Shown: piece by piece, positions 52,500 to 61,448 of the stretch
Layout of the letters: the number at the start of each line of letters is the position of its first letter
Numbering within the stretch: position 1 is the first letter of the stretch
Assembly: GCA_965220835.1 (NCBI GenBank)
Contig: OZ244842.1
Span: 434,001 to 498,000, forward strand
Length of the DNA stretch: 64,000 nucleotides
From: Azophilus sp965220835
GTDB lineage: Bacteria; Pseudomonadota; Gammaproteobacteria; Pseudomonadales; Azotimanducaceae
Reading direction: 5' to 3'
The notes under the pieces: model-generated
Database searches by the model: none
What the model saw: only the letters and a program-made list of their open reading frames with translations
What the model was told of the DNA's origin: nothing
Translations under genes and position numbers: made by a program

Positions 52500-53152
52500 C
52501 CCCGCGTCGCACATGCGCGCATATCAACGCGTTGGTAAGGTTCTTGGTGGAAGTCGGGCTTGCGGACGACCAGCAATTCGCGTTCGAGCGTGCGAGTGTC
52601 GCTATTGAGGTGACGTTTCAGAATGCTTCGTATATTGGTGAGGCATTGGGCGGCGCATCGTACGAGGATGTTTACGAGTTGTTTGCAGAGAATCGTGTGT
52701 TCAATATTAGGCTATTGGACGGTGCCTTAGTTCAGATGGAGTATTTGTTCATTGGGAATGACTTGGCAAAGCACCGTCTGGCGTTTCTGCCCTCTCCGCA
52801 TCTGGAGCAGTATGAGCGTGATCCAGAAGTCTACGAAGAAGAACATGCGTTTGCTGAGATTGTTGGGAGGAGGGTCACGGCGCTGCCGCTGAGGTTCGAT
52901 TTTGATACGGACGATCAGCGACACGTGGATGTTCATCATCCAAAGTCGCACCTGACGCTAGGAGAGTATCGGCAGTGTCGCATTCCTGTGACTGCGCCGC
53001 TCACACCACATCACTTTATGGAGTTTCTACTCCAACATTTCTACCGTACGCGTGATCGTGACTTTGCTGCGGCTATGCCTGACCTACCGGGTGACTTTGC
53101 GCGTTGCGCCACGAAGGATGAGCAGAACATGCTGCATTTGGTGGTTGCCTAG
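52496..53152 (+). CDS. DUF2290-like protein, partner of the helicase
   Basis: A 218-residue soluble protein starting MTPRRTCAHINALVRFLVEV. The part DVHHPKSHLTLGEYRQCRIP, followed by VTAPLTPHHFMEFLLQHFY, fits my memory of DUF2290 proteins; this was not checked. It overlaps the helicase gene by 4 nt (ATGA), so the two are translated together and probably act together. Low-GC codon use as in the helicase. Function unknown. Confidence 0.7.
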   Translation: MTPRRTCAHINALVRFLVEVGLADDQQFAFERASVAIEVTFQNASYIGEALGGASYEDVYELFAENRVFNIRLLDGALVQMEYLFIGNDLAKHRLAFLPSPHLEQYERDPEVYEEEHAFAEIVGRRVTALPLRFDFDTDDQRHVDVHHPKSHLTLGEYRQCRIPVTAPLTPHHFMEFLLQHFYRTRDRDFAAAMPDLPGDFARCATKDEQNMLHLVVA

Positions 53153-53277
53153 CTGTTTTCATCCCAGCAGCCGGAGCACCGACGTAGAGTACCCGGTGGT
53201 GTATGCACGCAAAATTCCTCTGGCGGAGCCGTTTTCTTGGGAGTGCACTGAGTCCTCTACAATGTTCATGTCCTTAG

Positions 53278-53502
53278 GCTCTCTGCCACGTTTGCTTCAT
53301 TGGGCCAATCAAGCGCTTATTCGAGCCCGGTCTGTGGTTCGTTGCCGGCATTGTGGGCATGTGCTTCGGTGGAAACGACGCTCAGCGTTACGCCAACTTC
53401 GAACTTGCACCCGTTGTCAAGCTGTTGCGAGACAACTGGGACATAAACTCCATTGGTGTTGCAATCTTTGTGATCATCAGGGAAGGTCTCATGACAAGAT
53501 AA
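53278..53502 (+). pseudogene. Fragment of a small membrane protein gene
   Basis: After an in-frame TAG at 53275 the frame reads protein-like: RLFEPGLWFVAGIVGMCFGG, then YANFELAPVVKLLRDNWDIN and SIGVAIFVIIREGLMTR before TAA. No standard start codon is available early in the frame, so it seems 5'-truncated. It resembles the end of a channel or small membrane protein. It lies between the helicase pair and the right-hand kinase 3' end. Confidence 0.35.
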
Positions 53503-53581
53503 CAGATGTACCGGTTTTCTCTTCCTAGGTCGAAAGCGGAGCTTAGTGCTCGGTTGCCGAACTGTTGATTCATCGGTCGGA

Positions 53582-54637
53582 TCAGCCGATTCGATTCAAG
53601 GCCTGTTCGGATAGGGTCAGTGAACGGGCGATGCGCTCGCGCATTTCGTCTAAGTCGATGCCGTCCGTGCTTTTTTTGCCGGCGCAGTAGCGGGCGTACA
53701 CGCCATGCACGATGCAGGCCGTCTTCCAGCGGTTGAACGCCACGTAGAAGTCGAGCTGGGAAAGATCCCGGCCGGTGCGCTCAGCGTAGCGCTGGGCGAG
53801 TTCGGTGCGGCTGGGGAACCCGGGCGGCGCGGTGGCCGCTTCCGGGGCGGGTGGTTCATCGTCGCTCGGGTCGGGCCACGGGTTCAGCGCGTAGGCGAGG
53901 TCCGCCAGGGGGTCCCCCAGCGTGGAGATTTCCCAATCCACCACCGCGGCGATGGTACAGTCAGGGCCGACTAGGCAATTGTGCAGGCCGTAGTCGCCAT
54001 GCACCACCCGGGCGGGGCCTTGGTCGGGGATGTTGGCCAGCAGGAAGTCCCGAATCTCGTGCGCCCGCCGGTCATCGTAGCTGGCGGCTTCGATGGACGA
54101 AGTCCAAGAGCGGTACCAAGTGTTGAGTTGGCGACCAACGTAGTTCTCCTTCTTGCCCAGCCCGCCCAAGCCCACAGCGTCGGGGTCCACCGCATGCAGG
54201 TCGCCGAGCACGTCAATGAAGGAGTGGGCGGTCTTGCGCCGCTGGTCTTTCGGCACCAGTGCCTGGGTGTCATCGGCGCTGTAGAGCGGGCGGCCGTCGA
54301 TCAGGCCCATGACGTAGAACCAAGCGCCGGTGACGCTGGGGCTTTCGCAAAAGCCAAGCGCCTTGGGCACCGGCACGGGGGTCGGCCCCAGCGCGGAAAT
54401 CAAGGACCACTCCCGGCTCATGTCGTGGGCCTTGGGCAGCAACTCCCCTTGGGGCGGACGGCGGATGACAGCCTGCCGGCCTTGGGCGTCGTCCAAACGA
54501 TAGGTGAGGTTCGAGTGGCCGCCCTCCAAGCGCGTCCACTGGAACGGCGGGTTCAGGCCCTCGATGTGATCGTTGATCCAAGCCTCAACCGCCATAACCC
54601 GGTAGCCTTCCGGCCCCGTGCTCTCGTCATGCTTCAT
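53582..54637 (-). CDS. APH-fold phosphotransferase (ACAD10/11 kinase-like)
   Basis: A 351-residue kinase-fold protein. Phosphate-binding opening: WTRLEGGHSNLTYRLDD; the catalytic Brenner motif is VVHGDYGLHNCLVG; the metal-binding part is AAVVDWEISTLGDPLADLAY. This branch is the one fused to acyl-CoA dehydrogenase in human ACAD10/11 and separate in bacteria, as in LvaA of levulinate catabolism, where it phosphorylates 4-hydroxyacyl-CoA. AGGAGG lies before the ATG at 54637. A matching dehydrogenase is at 22070-23329. Confidence 0.88.
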   Translation of the reverse strand: MKHDESTGPEGYRVMAVEAWINDHIEGLNPPFQWTRLEGGHSNLTYRLDDAQGRQAVIRRPPQGELLPKAHDMSREWSLISALGPTPVPVPKALGFCESPSVTGAWFYVMGLIDGRPLYSADDTQALVPKDQRRKTAHSFIDVLGDLHAVDPDAVGLGGLGKKENYVGRQLNTWYRSWTSSIEAASYDDRRAHEIRDFLLANIPDQGPARVVHGDYGLHNCLVGPDCTIAAVVDWEISTLGDPLADLAYALNPWPDPSDDEPPAPEAATAPPGFPSRTELAQRYAERTGRDLSQLDFYVAFNRWKTACIVHGVYARYCAGKKSTDGIDLDEMRERIARSLTLSEQALNRIG

Positions 54638-54999
54638 GCGTCGTCCTCCTGCACGCCGATATTGCCTCAACTGCCGGTTGCCGGACAATCGCCCACGCGC
54701 CTCCAAGGTGCGTGCGAACGAAAGATTCAATAACCGAAGGTTCCTTGGCGTGTTGCTGAAGCGAACCTCCACGTCCTTAAGCTGGGATGGTTTCCGAATT
54801 GTTGCTTAACCGAGACAGACCGAAGTTGGGCCAGTCCGTTGCGGCTACAATCGCGCCAGCTCAAACTGCCGTCCTGTCCCGAAGCAGGTTGGCGCCAGGC
54901 CGCCTGCGCGTTCGGCTGCGTGCGACAGAGCATTCGGGGGGTTGAAGGGGCCACGAGCTGGCACATGTGCTTTTAGGACAAGGAATTGGCGAAAGGGCT
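54638..54999. other. Divergent intergenic region, kinase to MBL hydrolase
   Basis: Both promoters should lie here. I see no repeat, operator or RNA; GAAAGGG precedes the ATG at 55000. Confidence 0.35.
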
Positions 55000-56043
55000 A
55001 TGAAGAAACTGCTCTATGGCATCGTGGCACTGGCTCTTGCGCTGGCTGCCGTCGCCGCGTTCATCTACTACACCCCGGCAGGCCAGGATGCGCTGTTCAG
55101 CCGGGCGGCCCAGGCGGTGATGGGGCAGGCCCCACCCGTGCCGGAGGGTCTGCGGGTGGTGGTTTGCGGCAGCGCCTCGCCTGCCGGAAATGACCCGGAG
55201 CGCGCCCAGGCCTGCATTGCCGTGCTCACGCCAGAGCACTTCTTTCTAGTGGACGTCGGCGCCCGGTCGCCGCTGCGCATCGCCCAAGCGCGCTTGCCCA
55301 TGGGGCGGTTGGACGGCGTGCTGCTCACCCACTTCCATTCCGATCACATCGCCGGCTTGGCGGACGTGAACCTGGCGAGCTGGGTGCAGGGCCGCAGGTC
55401 CAGCCTCAGGGTGCATGGCCCGAACGGGGTCGGCGTCGTGGTGTCCGGCTTCAACTTGGCCTACTCGCTCGACCAAGGCTATCGAGTGGCGCACCATGGC
55501 CCGGAACTGCTGGCGCCACCTGCCGGGCCCATGACGGCCGTTGAGTCCGACCCCGGGGAAGTGGTTTGGCAGGACGGCTTGATGACCATCCGCTCCTTTC
55601 CGGTGGATCACGCGCCCATCCACCCTGCCGTTGGCTACCGGGTGGACTATCGTGGCCGGTCGGTGGTGGTCAGCGGTGACACCAACGCCGTGGAAAGCCT
55701 GTTTGCAGCTGCCCAGGGCGCCGACCTGCTGCTGCACGACGCACTCTCGCGCACGCTGCTTGACCCGATGATTGAGGGGGCGCGGGCGGCTGGCAATCCG
55801 GCGTTGCCGACCATCCTCACCGACGTGATTGACTACCACGCGGATTCCTTGAGCATAGAGGCCCGCGCCGCCGAGGCCGGCATCCGGCAACTTGCCTACT
55901 ACCACTTGGTTCCGGTGCCGGGCAATGCCCTGGCCGAGAGGATGTTTGCCCGGGGCCTCGATCCCGACACCCTCTTGGTCCGCGACCTGCACACCTTCGA
56001 CCTGCCGCCGAACTCCACCGAGATCCACATCCGTGAACCCTGA
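55000..56043 (+). CDS. Exported or membrane-anchored metallo-beta-lactamase-fold hydrolase
   Basis: A 347-residue hydrolase with N-terminal anchor (LLYGIVALALALAAVAAFIY). The zinc motif is LLTHFHSDHIAGLADV (HxHxDH), with further ligands at PVDHAPIHP and VVSGDTNAVESL and a last His in LAYYHLVP. The pattern resembles RNase Z/arylsulfatase-type MBL enzymes with an exported location. ATG 55000 is chosen for the signal; the frame is open 11 codons more. It overlaps the next gene by 11 nt. Confidence 0.85.
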   Translation: MKKLLYGIVALALALAAVAAFIYYTPAGQDALFSRAAQAVMGQAPPVPEGLRVVVCGSASPAGNDPERAQACIAVLTPEHFFLVDVGARSPLRIAQARLPMGRLDGVLLTHFHSDHIAGLADVNLASWVQGRRSSLRVHGPNGVGVVVSGFNLAYSLDQGYRVAHHGPELLAPPAGPMTAVESDPGEVVWQDGLMTIRSFPVDHAPIHPAVGYRVDYRGRSVVVSGDTNAVESLFAAAQGADLLLHDALSRTLLDPMIEGARAAGNPALPTILTDVIDYHADSLSIEARAAEAGIRQLAYYHLVPVPGNALAERMFARGLDPDTLLVRDLHTFDLPPNSTEIHIREP

Positions 56044-57364
56044 GCGCCTGAAGACCCGTATCCGCTCCCATGCGGTGCGGCTGATGGCCTCCGAGGCGTT
56101 CCTGCGGTCGTCAAGGCGCCGGGCGCGGCTTAGTCGAAGGCTGTCCGGCGCAGTCCAAGCCGTGCACTACTTCCATCAAGTGGACGATCCCTACAGCCAC
56201 CTGGCGGTGCAGAAGCTCGATGCCCTTAAGGCGGCCTACGGGCTGCCGTTCAAGGTCCATCTGGTCTCCGGGCCCGCACCCGCCTTTCAAGGCAGCAGCG
56301 AGCACTTCGCGGCTTGGGCGCTCAAGGATGCGCGGAGCGTCGCCGCCGGCTACGGCGTGGCGTTCGATGCCACGGCCTTGCCGCAACCTGCGAGCGTGGA
56401 TCAAGCCAACGACCGTCTGGCGCCGCATCTCGAAGCCGCCGACTTCGCGGCTCAAGCGGTTGCCGTGGGCGAGGCGCTTTGGTCCGGTGCATCGCAGCCT
56501 GCGGATTCCAAGGGCTTGGGCCAAGCGGCCGTTCGCCAAGGCGACGCGCTGCGGCAACGGCTGGGCCACTACCTGGGCGGCATGTTCCACTTCGAGGGCG
56601 AATGGTTCTGGGGCATCGACCGGATGCGGCTGCTTGAAGCGCGCCTGATCGCTGAGGGCTTAGGCAGCGGCGAGCCTTGCGTGCCGGAACCGGTGCCCAC
56701 GGACACTTCGGGCCTAGAAGCCAGCCACATCGTGCTGGAGTACTTCCCATCGTTGCGCAGCCCCTACACGGCCGTCGGCCACCAGCGCGTGCTGGACCTG
56801 ATCGCCCGCAGCGGCGTCACCGTGAAGCTGCGTCCGGTGATGCCCATGATGATGCGCGGCGTGCCGGCGCCGCGCCCCAAGCAGCGCTACATCCTCACTG
56901 ACGCGGCGCGGGAGGCGCGCGCCCATGGCGTGCCGTTCGGGCGCATAGTGGATCCCTTTGGGGAGCCGGTGAGACGCGCTTTCGCGCTCTTTCCCGGTGC
57001 GGTCTCGCTGAATGCGGGCATGGACTTCGTCACCGCCTACCTCTCCGCGGCTTGGGCGGAGGGCATCGACATCTCGACGGAGGCGGGCCTGCGCCAGGTG
57101 GCCGCCAATGCCGGCCTGGACTGGCGTGAATTGCAGGCGGCAAGCCGCGATGAGGACTTCTCAGCGCTGTTGGACGACAACCTGAACGCCATGCTGGATG
57201 CGGGTCTGTGGGGCGTGCCAAGCTTCCGTGTCTCCGGTGGCGCTGACGCAGACGCCTACGCCTGCTGGGGCCAGGACCGCATCTGGCGGGTTGAGGCCGA
57301 GATTGCCAAGCGAGCCCAGCGCCAGGCGGCTTCATCGCATCCAACGCCGGCCCCGGCATCTTAG
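56033..57364 (+). CDS. Tandem DsbA/HCCA-isomerase-like thioredoxin-fold protein
   Basis: A 443-residue protein with two thioredoxin-like units. The first begins VHYFHQVDDPYSHLAVQKLD (about residue 43), the second HIVLEYFPSLRSPYTAVGHQ (about 232). D/S-PYS/T is the place of the active-site CxxC in DsbA, and Ser/Tyr here are like 2-hydroxychromene-2-carboxylate isomerases that use glutathione. The C-terminal DAGLWGVPSFRVSG has the cis-Pro typical of the fold. Start GTG 56033 is inferred from the overlap with the MBL gene. Confidence 0.75.
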   Translation: MNPERLKTRIRSHAVRLMASEAFLRSSRRRARLSRRLSGAVQAVHYFHQVDDPYSHLAVQKLDALKAAYGLPFKVHLVSGPAPAFQGSSEHFAAWALKDARSVAAGYGVAFDATALPQPASVDQANDRLAPHLEAADFAAQAVAVGEALWSGASQPADSKGLGQAAVRQGDALRQRLGHYLGGMFHFEGEWFWGIDRMRLLEARLIAEGLGSGEPCVPEPVPTDTSGLEASHIVLEYFPSLRSPYTAVGHQRVLDLIARSGVTVKLRPVMPMMMRGVPAPRPKQRYILTDAAREARAHGVPFGRIVDPFGEPVRRAFALFPGAVSLNAGMDFVTAYLSAAWAEGIDISTEAGLRQVAANAGLDWRELQAASRDEDFSALLDDNLNAMLDAGLWGVPSFRVSGGADADAYACWGQDRIWRVEAEIAKRAQRQAASSHPTPAPAS

Positions 57365-57404
57365 TGAATCCCTGTGCTTTGACGGAACGAGCGTCTCGGC
57401 CCGC

Positions 57405-57487
57405 GGGAACGAGGACGCGCAATTGCGGTGCGGCCGGTTCGCATTGGGGTTTCGCTAATGCGAAACTGCAATTCAGTGGGCGGGAAC
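57405..57487 (+). repeat. Dispersed repeat copy before the LLM gene
   Basis: GGGAACGAGGACGCGCAATT, then GGTTCGCATTGGGGTTTCGC and TTCAGTGGGCGGG. TTCGCATT pairs with AATGCGAA. It shares blocks with the copies at 4126 and 42786. Confidence 0.6.
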
Positions 57488-57502
57488 TTCTGGAGGGAGA
57501 CT

Positions 57503-58528
57503 ATGCGACATGGACTGATTTTTTCCGGCGGCGGCGTCGGCATGCACAAAATGGTGGCGTTGGCCCGCGAGGCGGAGCAGGCGGGGGTTGATGCCATCTA
57601 CTTGACCGAGGCCTGGCGCAGCGGCTTTGTCGGCTTGGCGGCCATCGCCATGGCCACTGATCGGGTGGAGATTGGCCCCTACATCCTGAACGCCTACGCG
57701 CGCTCGGTGTGGGTGACGGCGATGAGCGCCGTGGACCTCGACGAACTCAGCGGTGGCCGCTTGGTGCTGGGCGTTGGCAGCGGCAACAAGCACATCAATG
57801 AGGTTTGGCAGGGCGTTCCCCGAGAACGGCCCGTGCGCAAGATGGAGGAGTACGTCACCTTGCTGCGCAAGGCAGTGGGCACGCCGCTGGGCGAGACCCT
57901 GGAGTGGCGCGGGGAGATGCACAGCATGAACTGGGCGCCGGCCGTGCCGCCGTTGCGTCCGGCGATACCGGTCTATCTGGCCGCCCTGTATCCCCGCATG
58001 ACGGCAGTGGCCGGGCGTGTGGCTGATGGCTTGGCGCTCGGCGCGCTGCTGTCTCCGGAGTACATTCGCGACGAGCTAAAGCCGGTGTTCCACGGGGCGG
58101 CAGCCGAAGCCGGGCGTGACCCGAACGGCCTCGGCATCTACTTCGCCCCGTTCGTATCGGTGGATGAGGATGAATCAGTGGCCCGCAACGCGGCCCGCTC
58201 GGCCATTTGCCGCCTTTATGACCCGTTGCCCCATCCTTACTACCATCACCTGCTGTGCGAGCAGGGCTTTGCCAAGTCGGCCGAGGCCGCAGCCAAGCAC
58301 GTGCCCGAAGGGCGCATGGAGCGGGCCATGGAAGCGATGGGCGATGACGTGCTCGACAAAGTGGCCATCGTCGGCACCGTTGACCAGTGCCGGACCCAGT
58401 TGGCGCGCTTTTCAGGCATCGTCGATCAGGCGCTGCTGGTCAACGTGAATTACTCCGGCACTTCCGAAGCGGCCCTACTTGATGCCTACCAGGCATTGAT
58501 TGAACTGGCCAAGCAGGCGAGGCCCTAG
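57503..58528 (+). CDS. LLM-class flavin-dependent oxidoreductase
   Basis: A luciferase-like monooxygenase/F420-type TIM-barrel of 341 residues: MRHGLIFSGGGVGMHKMVAL, REAEQAGVDAIYLTEAW, VEIGPYILNAYARSVWVTAM, and the glycine-rich GGRLVLGVGSGNKHINEVWQ. GGAGGGAG is 6-7 nt before ATG 57503; the in-frame start at 57428 lies in the repeat. F420 versus FMN use cannot be decided from the sequence. Confidence 0.88.
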   Translation: MRHGLIFSGGGVGMHKMVALAREAEQAGVDAIYLTEAWRSGFVGLAAIAMATDRVEIGPYILNAYARSVWVTAMSAVDLDELSGGRLVLGVGSGNKHINEVWQGVPRERPVRKMEEYVTLLRKAVGTPLGETLEWRGEMHSMNWAPAVPPLRPAIPVYLAALYPRMTAVAGRVADGLALGALLSPEYIRDELKPVFHGAAAEAGRDPNGLGIYFAPFVSVDEDESVARNAARSAICRLYDPLPHPYYHHLLCEQGFAKSAEAAAKHVPEGRMERAMEAMGDDVLDKVAIVGTVDQCRTQLARFSGIVDQALLVNVNYSGTSEAALLDAYQALIELAKQARP

Positions 58529-58564
58529 ACCGATTGTGGATCGGTCGCCGGCGCCCATGCGGCC

Positions 58565-59407
58565 TTACTTGAAGTCCTGGGGCCCGTGGCGCTCGCGCAC
58601 CTGAGTTTCCTCGGGCCCCCAAGGCCGGTTGACGCGGCGGCCGCGCTGCACGGCGGGCCGGGCTTCGATGGCCTTGGCCCAGCGCGTCACTTGGGCGTAG
58701 GAGGCGACATCCAGAAACTCCGCCGCTTCGTAGATGTTGTGCAGCACCAGCGCACCGTACCAGCCGTAGTTGGCCATGTCGGCGATGGTGTAGTCATCGC
58801 CGCACAGGAATTGGCGCTCCGCCAGATTGCGCTCCAGCACGTCCAGCTGGCGCTTCGTTTCCATGGCGTAGCGGTTAATGGGGTATTCAAGCTTCTCCGG
58901 GGCGTAGGCGTAGAAGTGGCCGAAGCCGCCGCCTAGGTAGGGGGCGCTGCCCATCTGCCAGAAGAGCCAGGAGAAGCACTCGGCGCGCTCACTCGGTTCG
59001 GTGGGCAGGAAGTGGCCGAACTTCTCCGCCAAGTAAACCAGAATGGCGGCGGACTCGAACACCCGCGTGGGGGGCGAGGTGCTGTGGTCGGCAAGCGCCG
59101 GGATCTTGGAGTTTGGGTTGATGGCCACGAAGCCGCTGCCGAACTGCTCGCCTTCGCCGATGTTGATCAGGTAGGCGTCGTATTCCGCTTCGGCGATGCC
59201 GAGCTCCAGCAGTTCCTCCAGCAGAATGGTGACCTTCACCCCGTTGGGCGTGGCCAAGGAGTAGAGCTGCAGGGCATGCTCGCCCACTGGCAGGGCCTGT
59301 TCGTGGGTCGCCCCGGCGATGGGGCGGTTGATGTTGGCGAATCGGCCGCCGCTCTCCTGGTCCCATTGCCAAACCTTAGGGGGCGTGTAAGAGGCTGCTT
59401 CGGTCAT
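58565..59407 (-). CDS. yghU: YghU-type glutathione transferase / disulfide-bond oxidoreductase
   Basis: A 280-residue nu-class GST. The start YTPPKVWQWDQESGGRFANI and NRPIAGATHEQALPVGEHAL are characteristic of YghU and its relatives, which bind two glutathiones and reduce disulfides. FVAINPNSKIPALADH and RVFESAAILVYLAEKFG form the GSH site; the C-half has GGFGHFYAYAPEKLEYPINR. Length matches the E. coli protein. Confidence 0.92.
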   Translation of the reverse strand: MTEAASYTPPKVWQWDQESGGRFANINRPIAGATHEQALPVGEHALQLYSLATPNGVKVTILLEELLELGIAEAEYDAYLINIGEGEQFGSGFVAINPNSKIPALADHSTSPPTRVFESAAILVYLAEKFGHFLPTEPSERAECFSWLFWQMGSAPYLGGGFGHFYAYAPEKLEYPINRYAMETKRQLDVLERNLAERQFLCGDDYTIADMANYGWYGALVLHNIYEAAEFLDVASYAQVTRWAKAIEARPAVQRGRRVNRPWGPEETQVRERHGPQDFK

Positions 59408-59597
59408 CGTGGTCTCCTTTCAGTGGTGTGTCCCTCCGCCAAGTGCAGAAGTGGCGGCTTCGGCGTTTGCATCTCGGAGGGTCGAGGCGGGGCGTTCATT
59501 CACTCATTTTCATGCCCGCTCGTGAGGCAATCAACAGCGAGTTCGATCTGCTGGAGCCATGGCAGTGAGCATTGGACGACTTTGTTGCCGGTTGGCG

Positions 59598-61178
59598 TCA
59601 CATGCCCCAGATGTGGATGGTCCTGCCGCTGATGGTTTCGTCGCGCTGAAACACTTTGTCGTCCCAAGGTCTGTCCGGGGCGCGGTCGAACACCACCAAA
59701 TGGCCTTCATTGGCATCGCAGCGGTCCATGTAGGCCAACGTCTGCTCCATCCCGTCTCGGATGGTTCGTGCCAAGGTCCCGTGCAGGACTTTGCACTCAA
59801 TCACGGTTCGCGTTTCCGTCCCATCAGCGGGCATCGGCCAGACAATCAGCAGATCGGTGCGCATGCGGCCCAAGCCGTACTCCCGCTCGATCCGCCCGCC
59901 GCCGTTGACTATGCGCTGCAGAAAGGCCTGCAGCAGCAGTTGCGGCCCCGCCTCCTTGTACTGGAAGCGCTCCACCCAGTGCTCGGAATGCTGGCGAAAG
60001 AACCGCTGGAATCCGGTGAGCAGATCGCCGATGCGCAGAGTGCCGTCGGCGTCCAGGTACCACGCGGGTTCGTGGGTGATGGTTGCTTGGGTGGTGTAGG
60101 TGAGATCCCGGGGAATGACCTCCTGGTAGATCGGATTGGCGATGGCCACGGGGTCGCTTAGGGCGATTAAGCCGAGATCGCGCACGTACTTCAGATCGTC
60201 GGCGGGCACCGCGGTTTGCTGTTCGGCACCGCTCAGCAAAGGCTCGATCACCCGCCGAACGCGTTCCTCCTCAAGCTTGTGGGCAAGCTGGTCGAGGTGA
60301 ACCACCCGGCGTTGGATGAGCCGCTCGCGCGCGTCGCGGATGGCTTCAATGCCGATGGGGCGGGACCGATCGCGGCCTGCCTCGTCGCGGAAGCAGGCTT
60401 CATCGGCCAACGCATTCACCAGCCACGGCTGGCCACGGGTGGCCTTGCGGACTTCGGCCTTTGCCTCTTCGGCCCAACACTGGCCCGTTTCCTCAGTGTG
60501 CTGCATCAGGAGCGCCTCGACCTCCCCGGGGGTAAGGTCTCCCATGCGCAGGGATTCGGCGCTGATGTTGAAGGCGCTGCCGCCGAGCACCATGGCGTTT
60601 TCGGCCTTGGACTGGATGCGGTAGTCGCGCACGTCGCGCACGCCGCACAGGACGATGCTTTGGGGAAATCCGTTCGGACGACGGGCGTAGCCGCTGCGCA
60701 ACTGCCGCAGCACGGCTAGCAGGGTGTCGCCAATCAGTGCGTCAATCTCGTCGATCAACAGCACCAAAGGCTTCTGTGATGCGGCAGCCCAAAGCGCCAG
60801 CACCTCGCTCAGGGCGTTGTGCGGTCCGGTCTTGTCGAACGTCTCACGCCAGGTTCCATCCAAAAAGCCATCACCCAAAAGACGCGCTTCGAGTGCGAGC
60901 GCGCCAAGAATCGCCTGCATGGACGAGAGCACATCTTCGCGGGCGGATTGGCCCACTTCCACGTTCACGTACACGCAGTGGTAGTCGCCGCTCGCCTCAA
61001 GCCGCTCCGCGAGCGCCATCAACGCTGAGGTCTTGCCGGTTTGGCGGGGCGCATGCAGAACGAAGTAGCGCTTGTCCCGGATCAGCTCAAAGACATGATT
61101 GGCGTCGATCCGTTCAAGCGGCGGAATGCCGTAGTGGTCGTCCAGCCGAACGGGGCCTTCGGTGTTGAATCGGCGCAT
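59598..61178 (-). CDS. AAA ATPase with C-terminal PD-(D/E)XK-like domain
   Basis: A 526-residue protein starting MRRFNTEGPVRLDDHYGIPP. Walker A is LHAPRQTGKTSALMALAE, Walker B is PLVLLIDEIDALIGD, followed by an arginine-rich sensor region. The winged-helix part is near residue 330. The last 120 residues have GRMRTDLLIVW and TRTVIECKVLHG, a D-x(n)-E-x-K arrangement of restriction-like nucleases. Such AAA-PD(D/E)XK proteins are widespread and poorly characterised. No partner gene is nearby. Confidence 0.83.
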   Translation of the reverse strand: MRRFNTEGPVRLDDHYGIPPLERIDANHVFELIRDKRYFVLHAPRQTGKTSALMALAERLEASGDYHCVYVNVEVGQSAREDVLSSMQAILGALALEARLLGDGFLDGTWRETFDKTGPHNALSEVLALWAAASQKPLVLLIDEIDALIGDTLLAVLRQLRSGYARRPNGFPQSIVLCGVRDVRDYRIQSKAENAMVLGGSAFNISAESLRMGDLTPGEVEALLMQHTEETGQCWAEEAKAEVRKATRGQPWLVNALADEACFRDEAGRDRSRPIGIEAIRDARERLIQRRVVHLDQLAHKLEEERVRRVIEPLLSGAEQQTAVPADDLKYVRDLGLIALSDPVAIANPIYQEVIPRDLTYTTQATITHEPAWYLDADGTLRIGDLLTGFQRFFRQHSEHWVERFQYKEAGPQLLLQAFLQRIVNGGGRIEREYGLGRMRTDLLIVWPMPADGTETRTVIECKVLHGTLARTIRDGMEQTLAYMDRCDANEGHLVVFDRAPDRPWDDKVFQRDETISGRTIHIWGM

Positions 61179-61269
61179 GATTCCATTATGTCACGGTGCC
61201 TCCCGGAGCGGATTGGTCAAGCGGCTTTTGTGACCCAAGGGCAGGTCTCGCCCCGATCCGGGGCAGAAG

Positions 61270-61312
61270 GCCCGTTCCAAGCGGGACCTCGGAGCAAGGG
61301 CATCCTGACCTC
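61270..61312 (+). repeat. Dispersed repeat copy before the second TonB receptor
   Basis: CCAAGCGGGACCTCGGAGCA then AGGGCATCCTGACCTC, closely matching the 24970-25006 part of the long copy. It lies in the 270-bp divergent gap upstream of the receptor gene. Confidence 0.55.
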
Positions 61313-61448
61313 TATTGGGCCGTTGGAACGCGGACTCCGTCGGGAGATTCGGGATACTGTTTCATGCGAGTGCGAAGGGAATTGGTGAAGGGATTCCCCG
61401 GTGTGCTACGCTTTTCCCTGTCCTGCCGAATCGTGGCGATCGCCTTCC

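Noticed and set aside
53052..53528. A plus-strand frame with two CxxC-like pairs (CRHCGH, CTRCQ)
   Set aside because: It overlaps the end of the DUF2290-like gene, and the alternative frame at 53278-53502 has far more natural protein composition.
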